DNA of 64,000 bases from Nocardia vinacea (GTDB taxonomy: Bacteria; Actinomycetota; Actinomycetes; Mycobacteriales; Mycobacteriaceae). The stretch spans positions 2,356,001 to 2,420,000 of the forward strand of contig NZ_CP109149.1 in assembly GCF_035920345.1 (NCBI RefSeq). Direction: 5' to 3'. The notes beneath the pieces are model-generated. The model worked only from the letters and a program-made list of their open reading frames with translations. It made no database searches and was not told the origin of the DNA. Position numbers and translations under genes: made by a program. Within the stretch, counting starts at the first letter, position 1. Each line of letters starts with the position of its first letter. Shown here in pieces: positions 27,705 through 35,916 of this stretch.

Positions 27705-27990
27705 GCTTCGCTCTCCCTAGCCACCCTATCGATATCGCGGCAAGCACCAGTGTCTCGACTATCGGGTAGGCGGCGAGCCGATCGCCCGGCCGTGGGTGGT
27801 GGCCGAAGGCGACGGATTCACCGTTCACCAGCATGCGGTCGACCTCGGCGTGCGGGATGCCTGCGGCCTCGACGATGTCTTTGACGGTCTGATGCGGACG
27901 GATCGGCCGGAGCTGTGCCGCGCACCGCGCGGCCAAGGGCACGAAGTCGTTCAGCTCGGCATACACCCGCGGTTCGACACTTGCGGTCAC
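27688..27990 (-). CDS. Mut7-C-type ubiquitin-like domain protein, RNase domain missing
   Basis: A 100-residue protein from GTG 27990. VEPRVYAELNDFVPL, TVKDIVEAAGIPHAEVDRML and VNGESVAFGHHPRPGDRLAA are the N-terminal beta-grasp domain normally fused to a Mut7-C PIN-like RNase domain in a protein of about 250 residues. Right after AAYPIV the sequence departs into an unrelated hydrophobic tail (VLAAISIGWLG) and stops, so the RNase domain is absent. It is either a truncated gene that gained a new tail or a stand-alone domain. The overlap with the membrane protein gene supports expression. Confidence 0.7.
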   Translation of the reverse strand: MTASVEPRVYAELNDFVPLAARCAAQLRPIRPHQTVKDIVEAAGIPHAEVDRMLVNGESVAFGHHPRPGDRLAAYPIVETLVLAAISIGWLGRAKHVRVG

Positions 27991-28489
27991 AGGACCATTG
28001 TCGCCCCGACACACAACAACAGTCCTCATCCGGTGCTGACCGAACGCATCCGCGCATGTCCTCACCTGCCGCTGATGGCGTTGAACAAATGCACGCCGAC
28101 GCCGAATACGGCTGGCGACCGGGCCGGGTCTACTTTCCGGACACTTCGGCCAATCCGGGGCAGATACGTCAATGTTCCGTCTCGTTCGTTGGGCACCACG
28201 GAGTCCGGCCCGCCACGCGGAAATGTTGTGAGGAGGCGGGAATCCGTGAGAGTTGCGACTTTTGTCTTCACGTCGGGGGAAACGTCGTGGGCGACGGATC
28301 GATGTGGAAGACTCGATCACGGCGGGCGGCTCCACACAGGCGGAGACCCTCGTTGGTGACGAGAGGCCTTGTTCTCGTTGCCGGCTATCAGGATCTGGTA
28401 CTTCGAAATCCCTTGCTGGTCTGGTTCATGAACCGGACGGGCGAGGGTGAGTCACACGTCAGAAGTGACCGACTACGAAGGAGATAGCC
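27991..28489. other. 500-base intergenic region upstream of the DyP operon, with palindrome
   Basis: No convincing gene. GGTTCATGAACC at 28423-28434 is a perfect 12-base palindrome 55 bases before the ATG at 28490, well placed as an operator for the DyP operon. The right end has AAGGAGATA as the ribosome binding site of that operon. Several open frames on both strands here lack family features and codon bias. Confidence 0.45.
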
Positions 28490-29065
28490 ATGGCGAGTGC
28501 GCAACAGGCAACGCCGGCCAGGCGGCCACGAAAGGGCAAGAAGAGCGGGCCGGTGACCGAGTATTGCGCCTTGTGGCATATAAAGCCCGGACATGCCGAG
28601 CAGGTGATCGATGAGATTGCGGCGGGCCTGTCGAGCCGGGGGGATGTACGGGACATGTATAAGAAGATCGGCGTTCACGACGCCAGGTATGTGGTCCTCG
28701 ACAACGGTACGCGGCTTCTCATCACGATCAGCTTCGACTTGGATTTCGACCCCTACTTCGACGACGCCATCGCATCCCTCGTCGGCGGCGACAAGAGCCA
28801 GATCAAGTTCGGCTGGATGAATCATCTTGTGGAGGCACCCGAAGGCGGCTACGACTCCATGTCGTGGGAGGCGTTCAAGAATTGGCTGGTCGAGACCCAG
28901 ACGGAAGCCGATATCTTCGCCAATACCAACGACGCGACCGTGCAAGAGATCGACAAGGCGCTGCGTGTGCAGCAGGCGTTCCAACAGGTGCTCGACCACC
29001 CCGAGGCCGCGCAGGCGCTCCAGCACCCGGCGTTGAAGCCGCTGCTGGAAGAAGCGGCGGGCTGA
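28490..29065 (+). CDS. hypothetical protein, possible alpha/beta-barrel fold, first gene of DyP operon
   Basis: A 191-residue soluble protein. After a basic N-terminus, EYCALWHIKPGHAEQVIDEI and GVHDARYVVLDNGTRLLITI, then DLDFDPYFDDAI look like one ferredoxin-like repeat (strand, helix, strand) as found in dimeric alpha/beta-barrel enzymes; DyP peroxidases have the same fold. The C-terminal third is helical and acidic. I do not recognise a named family. A strong site AAGGAGATAGCC precedes the ATG. The next gene follows after 56 bases on the same strand. Confidence 0.75.
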   Translation: MASAQQATPARRPRKGKKSGPVTEYCALWHIKPGHAEQVIDEIAAGLSSRGDVRDMYKKIGVHDARYVVLDNGTRLLITISFDLDFDPYFDDAIASLVGGDKSQIKFGWMNHLVEAPEGGYDSMSWEAFKNWLVETQTEADIFANTNDATVQEIDKALRVQQAFQQVLDHPEAAQALQHPALKPLLEEAAG

Positions 29066-29121
29066 ACCCGCACGGCGGAGCCGGTTAGCGGCTGCCGCTG
29101 GTTATGGAGGCGAACGCATCC

Positions 29122-30465
29122 ATGGCAACAGTAGAAGAGCCTGTCATGCTCGAATTGGACGATATCCAGAACGGGGCCATACATCCGCGGCCCTCGCCGT
29201 ATGTCGGCGCCTATATTGTGCTGCGCATCGACGACCGGCGCGCCGGTCGTGAGCTGTTACGCAGGCTGATTCCGGCGATCGCCGACGCCACGAGCCCGAT
29301 GGATCCAAGCCGCCAGGCGTGGGTCAGTGCCGGACTCAGCTTCCGGGGCCTCGAGGCGCTGGGTGTTCCGCAGGACTCGCTCGACAGCTTCCCCCTGGCG
29401 TTCCAGCAGGGCATGGCCGCGCGGGCGGCAGAGCTGGGGGATGTCGGTGACAGCGCCCCCGAAAACTGGGAGAAACCGTTTGGCACCCCGGATGTCCATG
29501 TCGGGCTCAGCGCGCTCTCGCCCGACGCGGCGCGGCTCGAGCCCGTACTCGCCCGTGCCCGGACGGCGTTTGAGGAACTCTCCGGGGTCACCGCTCTATG
29601 GAGCCTGGATTGTCACGTGCTGCCCACGGAGAAAGAAGCTTTCGGGTTCCGGGACGGCATCAGTCATCCAGCAATTGAAGGCAGCGGTATTCCGGGATCG
29701 AACCCCCAAGAGAAGCCCCTCAAGGCGGGCGAGTTTTTGCTGGGCTATGAGAATGAGCGGCATGAGCTGTCTCCGATGCCGCGGCCCGAGGTTCTGGGTA
29801 AGAACGGCACCTATGTCGCTTTTCGCAAGCTGCACCAACGTGTTGCGGCGTTTCGCCAGTATCTGAAGGCGAACTCCTCGACTCCGGAAGAGGAAGACTT
29901 TCTGGCGGCAAAGATGATGGGGCGCTGGCAGAGCGGCGCACCGTTGGCGCTGTGTCCGATGCGCGATGACCCCGAGCTGGGTGCCGACCCGAAACTCAAC
30001 AATGATTTCCTCTACAAGGATGATGATCCGCAGGGCTTGAAAACACCCGCCGGCTCGCACATTCGACGTCTGAATCCGCGCGACTCGGACATCAGCGGCT
30101 TCGCGCGTTTTCATCGCATGATCCGGCGCGGCACCAGCTACGGCCCGATGCTTCCGCCCGGGGTCATCGACGACGATGGTGCCGAACGAGGGTTGGCGTT
30201 CGTCTTTGTCGGCGCGAACTTGGAGCGGCAATTCGAGTTCGTCCAGTCGGAGTGGGTGAACAAGGGGCAGTTCTTTCATGGCCCCGTCGGCGATAAGGAC
30301 CCGATCGCGGGCGCGAACAGCGGAAGCGATCACTTCACCATCCCTCAACAGCCGATCCGCCGACGGCTACAGGGTCTGCCGGCTTTCGTCGTCACACGGG
30401 GAGGCGAGTATTTCTTCGTGCCCGGCCTGCGCGCCCTGCACTGGTTGGCCGATCTCGAGACCTGA
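29122..30465 (+). CDS. DyP-type heme peroxidase
   Basis: A 447-residue dye-decolorising peroxidase. The distal motif GFRDGISHPAIEG (G-x-x-D-G, about residue 175), the proximal His in SHIRRLNPRDSD (about residue 313), the distal Arg in ERGLAFVFVGANLERQFEF and the end motif TRGGEYFFVPGLRALHWL are intact. At about 450 residues without a Tat signal it belongs to the longer cytosolic types rather than the encapsulin-linked B type. GGAGG at 29107 supports ATG 29122, not 29104. It lies in a same-strand run with a small unknown protein, DUF4331 and a TPR protein. Physiological substrate unknown. Confidence 0.93.
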   Translation: MATVEEPVMLELDDIQNGAIHPRPSPYVGAYIVLRIDDRRAGRELLRRLIPAIADATSPMDPSRQAWVSAGLSFRGLEALGVPQDSLDSFPLAFQQGMAARAAELGDVGDSAPENWEKPFGTPDVHVGLSALSPDAARLEPVLARARTAFEELSGVTALWSLDCHVLPTEKEAFGFRDGISHPAIEGSGIPGSNPQEKPLKAGEFLLGYENERHELSPMPRPEVLGKNGTYVAFRKLHQRVAAFRQYLKANSSTPEEEDFLAAKMMGRWQSGAPLALCPMRDDPELGADPKLNNDFLYKDDDPQGLKTPAGSHIRRLNPRDSDISGFARFHRMIRRGTSYGPMLPPGVIDDDGAERGLAFVFVGANLERQFEFVQSEWVNKGQFFHGPVGDKDPIAGANSGSDHFTIPQQPIRRRLQGLPAFVVTRGGEYFFVPGLRALHWLADLET

Positions 30466-30592
30466 CGAGGGAACACAGCGATCCCACGCTCCCTGGCCCG
30501 CCTACACTTCCCGATGGGGTGGCCGGCACCTGCGCTGGGTGAGATCGCGCTCTACCAGAGTCGTTTCGATGGTCTACAGGAGTTGGTGAGAA

Positions 30593-31744
30593 ATGTCTGA
30601 CCATAATTCCGGGCCTCGGGCCTTAGCAGATCCCGTTGTGGACATCACCGACGTCTACGCCTTCCCCAGTCCGGAACAGCCCGGCTTTCTGGTCTTGGCG
30701 CTCAACGTGTTTCCGAACGCAGAACCAGCCGCGCAGTTTTCCGATGCGGTCGACTACCGATTCCGACTGCGGCCGGTCACGATCCCGCGCGGAACCACTC
30801 CCGCGTTTGTTGTCGGCGAGAAGGAATACACCTTCAGCTTCCGTTTCGCGGGCCCGGTCGAGCACCAGGCCGGCTCGCCGCTCGCGCAGGAAGGCACCTG
30901 CACCGCCTCAACCGGCCAGACCGCGTCCTTCCGGGTGAACGACGAACAGGGTGGAAAGGCTCACGGCCTGCGCGCCTTTGCCGGACGGCGGATGGATCCA
31001 TTTTTCTTCGACGGCGTCAGGGCGGCGCAAACGATCATGACCCGACAGTTGGCGTTTGTCAGCCCCGGCGACAGCAGGCAGTACCGCCAAAACGTCCTCA
31101 GCATCGTCGTCGAACTCGACATCGCCACGACTTTCGGGGCGGACGCCGGACCGCTGTTTGCCGTCGTCGGCGAAACGATGATTCCCGGGCCGATCACGGT
31201 CCGTCTCGAGCGCTTCGGCCGCCCCCTGATGAAGAGCGTCGTCCTCGGCGCAAAGGACTTCGATACCGTCAACCGGGATCTGGATATTCGCGATCTGTAT
31301 AACCAGGAGGACCCATACAACCTGGGGCCGACATACCTTGGTGCGTACCGGGCGCGGATGAACGCGAATCTCGGCTTCTGGGATAGCCTCGACCACAAGA
31401 TTGACTGGCCGCCGGACGCGCACGGCACCCACCCTCTGACCGAGCTGCTGTTGGCCGATTTCATGGTGATCGATGTGTCGAAGCCGTATGCCGAGGATAG
31501 CTACTTCGAGATCGAGCGGGCGTTGTTGAACGGCGCCAGCCATCAGAGCTGTGGTGGCCGAAGCCTCAATGACGATGTCGGAGACACGATTGTGACGACG
31601 CTGATCAATGCCGGGAACGGCGCCCGGATCAGCGACGGTGTCGACCAACAGGCAGTCCGGGCCTCTCGCACCTTCCCATATCTCGTTCCCCCGGAACTGA
31701 ACCCTCCGGCCAAGATCGAGCTTTCCCTTGACAAGTCCGGGTGA
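30593..31744 (+). CDS. DUF4331 family protein
   Basis: A 383-residue protein of the DUF4331 family. VDITDVYAFPSPEQPGFLVL near the N-terminus, DYRFRLRPV, GRRMDPFFFDG and the late DVSKPYAEDSYFEIERALLN are family blocks. Most DUF4331 proteins are exported; this one has no signal peptide, so it would stay in the cytosol with the peroxidase. Function is unknown. GGAGTTGG precedes the ATG, 127 bases after the DyP stop. It overlaps the TPR gene by four bases (GTGA). Confidence 0.85.
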   Translation: MSDHNSGPRALADPVVDITDVYAFPSPEQPGFLVLALNVFPNAEPAAQFSDAVDYRFRLRPVTIPRGTTPAFVVGEKEYTFSFRFAGPVEHQAGSPLAQEGTCTASTGQTASFRVNDEQGGKAHGLRAFAGRRMDPFFFDGVRAAQTIMTRQLAFVSPGDSRQYRQNVLSIVVELDIATTFGADAGPLFAVVGETMIPGPITVRLERFGRPLMKSVVLGAKDFDTVNRDLDIRDLYNQEDPYNLGPTYLGAYRARMNANLGFWDSLDHKIDWPPDAHGTHPLTELLLADFMVIDVSKPYAEDSYFEIERALLNGASHQSCGGRSLNDDVGDTIVTTLINAGNGARISDGVDQQAVRASRTFPYLVPPELNPPAKIELSLDKSG

Positions 31745-32832
31745 GGACGGTGATGACGAGACGCAGCGACCCGGCAGCAACCGGCGGAGTGATCGATGGC
31801 GAGTTACCAACGACGGCAGGTGCTCTCGCGCTGGCGAATCTGCAAGCGCAGATCGACGGCCAGCAGCGGATGGCCCTCGCGGGAGGGCTCGACGTGGGTG
31901 GTCGAGCCGAGCTCATTGAACTCGTGGCGCTGCGGGGGCACATCCTCGGTTGCATCGCAGACTACGAATGGGCGCAAGCGCGGGCCGAACAGCTCACGCA
32001 CCATCGCCCGGCTGACGGCGTAGCCCTCATCGCGCGCGCCCGGGCGCGGGCGACATTCCATCGCTTCACCGATGCGCTGGGTGACCTCGATAAAGCCCGG
32101 CGGCTCGGAGCAGATCCCCCCGTGGTGGATGCCGAACACGCCGCGATCCTGCAGGCGGTCGGACGCTACGACGAAGCCCTCACATTCATGCGGGAGGCTG
32201 TGAAACGCCGAGCCGATTTCGCCTCTGTCGCGGCGCTGGCTTCGCTCTGCGCTGAGAGCGGGGATGTGGCCACCGCCGAGCATCTATTCGACGAGAGTCG
32301 GGATCACTACCGTGGGGTCTCGCCGATTCCGCTGGCGCAGCTCTACTTTCGGCGCGCCAAAATGTGGCTCGCGCAGGGAAACCTCCCACGCGGGCACAGT
32401 TGGCTCAGCGCCGCGCATCGCCGCCTTCCGGCCTACGCCCCCGCGCAAGGCCATCTGGCCGAAGTCGAGGCGGCCCTCGGCGAGACCGACTCCGCGATCG
32501 CCCGGCTGCACCCGCTGACGATCTCCTCCGACGACCCCGACTACCCGGCACAACTCGCCCGCATACTGAGCGAGGTCGGCCGCGTAGAAGAGGCTCGTGA
32601 ATGGCGTGCCCGGGCGGCAGCCCGCTACGACGAACTGGTCGCGCGACATCCCGAGGCCTTCGCCGACCACGCGGCGGAGTTCTTGCTCGACGCAGGTGCC
32701 GACCCCCATCGGGCACTACTGCTCGCGAGGAGGAATCTCGAGGTCCGCCAGACACCACGGGCCCATGAGCTCCTTTCTCGTGCCACGCGTGCGGTTGACG
32801 GTGCTCGGGCCGGAGGCAGGAGAAGGGCGTAG
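31741..32832 (+). CDS. tetratricopeptide repeat protein
   Basis: A 363-residue protein (GTG 31741 or ATG 31753) made of helix pairs of TPR type: LIARARARATFHRFTDALGD then LDKARRLGA, HAAILQAVGRYDEALTFMRE, and SWLSAAHRRLPAYAPAQGHL. Conserved small-Tyr-Ala patterns repeat about every 34 residues. It is coupled to the DUF4331 gene and should be a scaffold for the operon's proteins. The last 16 residues (AVDGARAGGRRRA end) are low-complexity and a transposase remnant starts about 60 bases later, so the C-terminus may have been cut and replaced. Confidence 0.8.
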   Translation: MRTVMTRRSDPAATGGVIDGELPTTAGALALANLQAQIDGQQRMALAGGLDVGGRAELIELVALRGHILGCIADYEWAQARAEQLTHHRPADGVALIARARARATFHRFTDALGDLDKARRLGADPPVVDAEHAAILQAVGRYDEALTFMREAVKRRADFASVAALASLCAESGDVATAEHLFDESRDHYRGVSPIPLAQLYFRRAKMWLAQGNLPRGHSWLSAAHRRLPAYAPAQGHLAEVEAALGETDSAIARLHPLTISSDDPDYPAQLARILSEVGRVEEAREWRARAAARYDELVARHPEAFADHAAEFLLDAGADPHRALLLARRNLEVRQTPRAHELLSRATRAVDGARAGGRRRA

Positions 32833-32889
32833 CGGACGTCATCGTTATCGGTGCCGAACCGGCCAGTATGTTCGCCACACAAGCAACGG

Positions 32890-33085
32890 TGCGCCCTCAT
32901 TGGAGCGTCATCGTCCAGAGCCTTGGTCCCGGCCTCGAGGAACGCCTGTTTCCACTTGCCGACCGATGCCGTGCTCACCCGCGCCGCCTGGCAGCTTCCG
33001 CGGCACTCATCTCCCCGGCCAGCACCGACAACACCACCCGCACCTTGTCCTCGACCGGAACCTTCAACCGCCGTGACCTGGCCAC
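32890..33085 (-). pseudogene. remnant of an IS3-type transposase OrfA
   Basis: On the minus strand RRLKVPVEDKVRVVLSVLAG and EMSAAEAARRRG end at a stop (32975); in the neighbouring frame the protein continues VSTASVGKWKQAFLEAGTKA. Together they are the helix-turn-helix start of IS3-family OrfA, split by one missing base near 32981. The rest of the transposase and the terminal repeats are absent. It sits between the TPR gene and dinB. Confidence 0.75.
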
Positions 33086-33173
33086 AGGATCGGCTCCTTC
33101 CCGGCTCGATGGGCTCGGAGCGTAAACCGAGCAGCCCTGCCAAGAAGTTTGACTCGCGAGAGGGCGATCTATG

Positions 33174-33187
33174 CGAACATATGTTCG
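33174..33187 (+). promoter_or_regulatory. LexA (SOS) box at the dinB start
   Basis: CGAACATATGTTCG is a perfect copy of the actinobacterial/Bacillus-type SOS box core (CGAAC-N4-GTTCG). A TTGACT at 33149-33154 is a good -35; the box covers the -10 to +1 zone and the ATG at 33181 lies inside it. LexA bound here would block the polymerase directly. Confidence 0.85.
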
Positions 33188-34431
33188 TGTCCAGGTCTGT
33201 CCGCTCGACGTCGCCGCGTTCCCGACGGCCGCGGATCGAGCCGCGGGCCGAGGCGTCGATCCTGCATGCCGATCTCGACTCGTTCTATGCCTCGGTGGAA
33301 CAGCGCGATAATCCGCGGCTGCGGGGGCGGCCGGTGATCGTCGGTGGCGGCGTTGTGCTGGCGGCCAGCTATGAGGCGAAGGCGTTCGGGGTGCGTACGC
33401 CGATGAATGGTGGTGCGGCGCTGCGGCTTTGCCCACATGCAATTGTGGTGCCGCCGCGCATGTCGGCCTATGCCGAGGCGAGCAAGGCCGTCTTCGAGGT
33501 CTTCCACAACACGACGCCGGTGGTCGAGGGCATTTCGATCGACGAGGCGTTTCTCGATGTGAGTGGGCTGCGGCGGATCGCGGGCGAACCCGTCGAGATC
33601 GGGCGGCGGTTGCGGGATGCGGTGCGCGAGCAGGTCGGGTTGCCGATTTCGGTCGGTATCGCGCGGACGAAATTCCTGGCGAAGGTGGCCAGCGCGGTTG
33701 CCAAACCCGACGGGTTGCGCCTGGTGCCTCCGGGACTCGAACTCGATTTCCTGCATCCGCTGCCGGTCGAACGACTATGGGGCGTCGGCGAAGTCACCTC
33801 CCGCACCCTGCACGAACACGGCATCACCCGCATCGGTCAACTCGCCGAACTCGGTGAATCACCGTTGCGCGCCATTCTCGGACCCGCCGCGGCACGGCAC
33901 CTGTACGCCCTGTCCTGGGCGCGCGACCCGCGGCGCGTCGAATCCGGCGTCCGCCGCCGCTCCATCGGCGCGCAACGCGCACTCGGTCGTCGGCACCGAT
34001 CACCCGACGAGGTCGAGGCCTACCTGCACGGCCTCACCGACCGCCTCGGCCGCCGATTGCGCGCGGCCGACCGGGTGACCCGAACCGTGGTGCTGCGCAT
34101 GCGTTTCGACGATTTCACCCGTGCCACCCGCTCGCACACCCTGCCCGAGGCCACCGATCACACCCAAACCATCCTCTACGCCGCGCGCACCTTACTCAGC
34201 ACCGCGATGCCCATGATCCAAGAGCGCGGCCTCACCCTCATCGGGCTGGCTCTCACCAACCTCGACAACGCCGACGCCGTCCAACTCACCCTGCCGTTGG
34301 AACCCCGCGCCACCAACACCCTCGATGCCACGCTCGACGACCTGCGCCGCCGCTTCGGCTCGGCCGCCGTCACCCGTGCCGCCCTCATCGGTCGCGGCGA
34401 AGGCCTCTCGGTCCCACTGCTGCCGGACTGA
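33181..34431 (+). CDS. dinB: DNA polymerase IV (Y family)
   Basis: A 416-residue translesion polymerase. The catalytic carboxylates are in LHADLDSFYASVEQR and ISIDEAFLDVSGL; GIARTKFLAKVASAVAKPDG and the helix-hairpin-helix WGVGEVTSRTLHEHGI follow; the little-finger domain ends with QLTLPL, a beta-clamp binding motif, so it resembles mycobacterial DinB1. The start is ATG 33181 or GTG 33187, both on or beside the LexA box, so the message is probably leaderless. It copies damaged DNA during the SOS response. Confidence 0.93.
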   Translation: MFVSRSVRSTSPRSRRPRIEPRAEASILHADLDSFYASVEQRDNPRLRGRPVIVGGGVVLAASYEAKAFGVRTPMNGGAALRLCPHAIVVPPRMSAYAEASKAVFEVFHNTTPVVEGISIDEAFLDVSGLRRIAGEPVEIGRRLRDAVREQVGLPISVGIARTKFLAKVASAVAKPDGLRLVPPGLELDFLHPLPVERLWGVGEVTSRTLHEHGITRIGQLAELGESPLRAILGPAAARHLYALSWARDPRRVESGVRRRSIGAQRALGRRHRSPDEVEAYLHGLTDRLGRRLRAADRVTRTVVLRMRFDDFTRATRSHTLPEATDHTQTILYAARTLLSTAMPMIQERGLTLIGLALTNLDNADAVQLTLPLEPRATNTLDATLDDLRRRFGSAAVTRAALIGRGEGLSVPLLPD

Positions 34432-34551
34432 TGCGCTCGAACGCGCCGTGTATCCTCCATGCAGGCCGGTTCGGCGGGGGGTGACCATCGAACTTTCGGA
34501 AACCACGGATGAGCAGGCCATAGCTGTTGCCGTGCGTCCGAGGAGATTTCG

Positions 34552-34911
34552 ATGCCATACGCACTACTCGGCCTGATCACAGTGGCCCTGTGGGTCTACT
34601 GCCTGGTCGACATCATCACCTGCCCCGATGCGGGCATCCGGAATCTGCCGAAGCTGGCGTGGCTCATCGTCGTCATCCTGGTGCCGACCGTGGGCGCACT
34701 GTTGTGGCTGTTCGCGGGCCGCCCACTGCGCGAAGGCGGCCCGCGTTCCAGCACCCGCTACGCCGAATACGACCGGCCCGGCCGCTACGTCCCACAGAAT
34801 CCGGACGATGACGAAGCTTTCCTGCGCGGCCTGCGTGAACGCGCCGAGTCGCAGCGCCGCGAGGCCCGCCGCCAGGAGGAAGAGCGCCGGCGCGAACAAG
34901 GCGAACTGTAA
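34552..34911 (+). CDS. PLD nuclease N-terminal domain membrane protein
   Basis: A 119-residue protein. LLGLITVALWVYCLVDIITC (first membrane segment) and LAWLIVVILVPTVGALLWLF (second) with the intervening basic linker are the PLDc_N domain, common in actinobacteria as a short stand-alone protein. The C-terminal third is a charged helix rich in Arg and Glu. GGAGATTTCG precedes the ATG. Function unknown. Confidence 0.85.
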   Translation: MPYALLGLITVALWVYCLVDIITCPDAGIRNLPKLAWLIVVILVPTVGALLWLFAGRPLREGGPRSSTRYAEYDRPGRYVPQNPDDDEAFLRGLRERAESQRREARRQEEERRREQGEL

Positions 34912-34947
34912 GCGTCCTCGATTCGCGCGAGCGGTCCACCGACGCGG

Positions 34948-35795
34948 TCAGAGGCGTTCGATGATGGTGGCGTTGGCGAGGCCGCCTGCTTCGCACATCG
35001 TCATCAGGCCGTAGCGGCCTTCGGACTGCTCGAGGTGGTTGACCAGGGTGGCGAGGATACGGGTGCCGGAGGCGCCAAGAGGGTGATGGACCATTCGATT
35101 TCCGGGAAACGCGCCTCGAGTTCATCGTCGGCGAAGGCTGGGCGCAGTCCGGCCAGACCTTCGGCGGTGGTGCTCGGGCGGATGGCCTCATCGGCGGTGA
35201 GCGTGCCCGCAGGGACGAGTTCGCTGTCGAACCCGCCAGCCGCGGCGGTTTCAGCGGCCAATCGGTGCGAGCGGGCGGCGAACGCGTCGAGCGTCTCGCG
35301 GTCCAGCTTCCAGCGCTGGGCGATGATTTCGGCCGAAATACCCTGTCCGATAAGACCTTCCGGGAAGCGGTGGGCCAGCGGACCGCAGTTGGCGTCCTTA
35401 CCCTGAGCGTTGGAGAACATCGGGACCCGGCTCATCGACTCCACACCGCAGGCGATCGCGATGTCGTAGGCACCGGCGATCACACCCTGCGCCGCGAAAT
35501 GCGCGGCCTGCTGGCTGGACCCACATTGCCGATCGACAGTGGTCGCGGGCACGGACTGCGGGAACCCGGCGGCCAGCACTGCGGTGCGCGAAATATTGAG
35601 CGCCTGCTCACCACTCTGGGTGACGCAACCACCGATCACATCATCGACGAGTGCCGGATCGAGGTCATTGCGTTCGACCAGGGTCCGCAGCACCTCTGCC
35701 AGCAGTGTCGCCGGATGCACATCCGCGAGCCCACCACCGGGTTTCCCCTTCCCGGAGGGTGTGCGAACAACGTCGACAATAACCGCGGATGTCAT
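34948..35795 (-). pseudogene. thiolase (acetyl-CoA acetyltransferase) with internal deletion
   Basis: The 5' part encodes a normal thiolase N-domain: VIVDVVRTPSGKGKPGGGLA and the acyl-accepting Cys in TTVDRQCGSSQQAAHFA, down to DDELEARFPEIEW. There the sequence jumps, out of frame, to HPLGASGTRILATLVNHLEQ and ends MTMCEAGGLANATIIERL, the C-terminal end with the second catalytic Cys. About 110 residues, including the GHP loop's upstream part, are missing, and the frame read from the start stops at 35004. It lies downstream of prk on the same strand, with 121 bases between. Confidence 0.88.
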
Positions 35796-35916
35796 GACGG
35801 CTCCCTACTGTGTCTGCGATCGTCCATGCGAACGACGATTAACTTATGACACTGTACGCCGCCCCACCTCACCCCCGCGACTCCCGTTGGGCGTGCACCC
35901 GCATGCTGCTACACCA

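Noticed and set aside
28062..28271. A 69-codon minus-strand frame in the gap upstream of the DyP operon.
   Set aside because: No ribosome binding site and no family; its last residues look protein-like (GVGVHLFNAISG) but this is too little to call a gene or relic.
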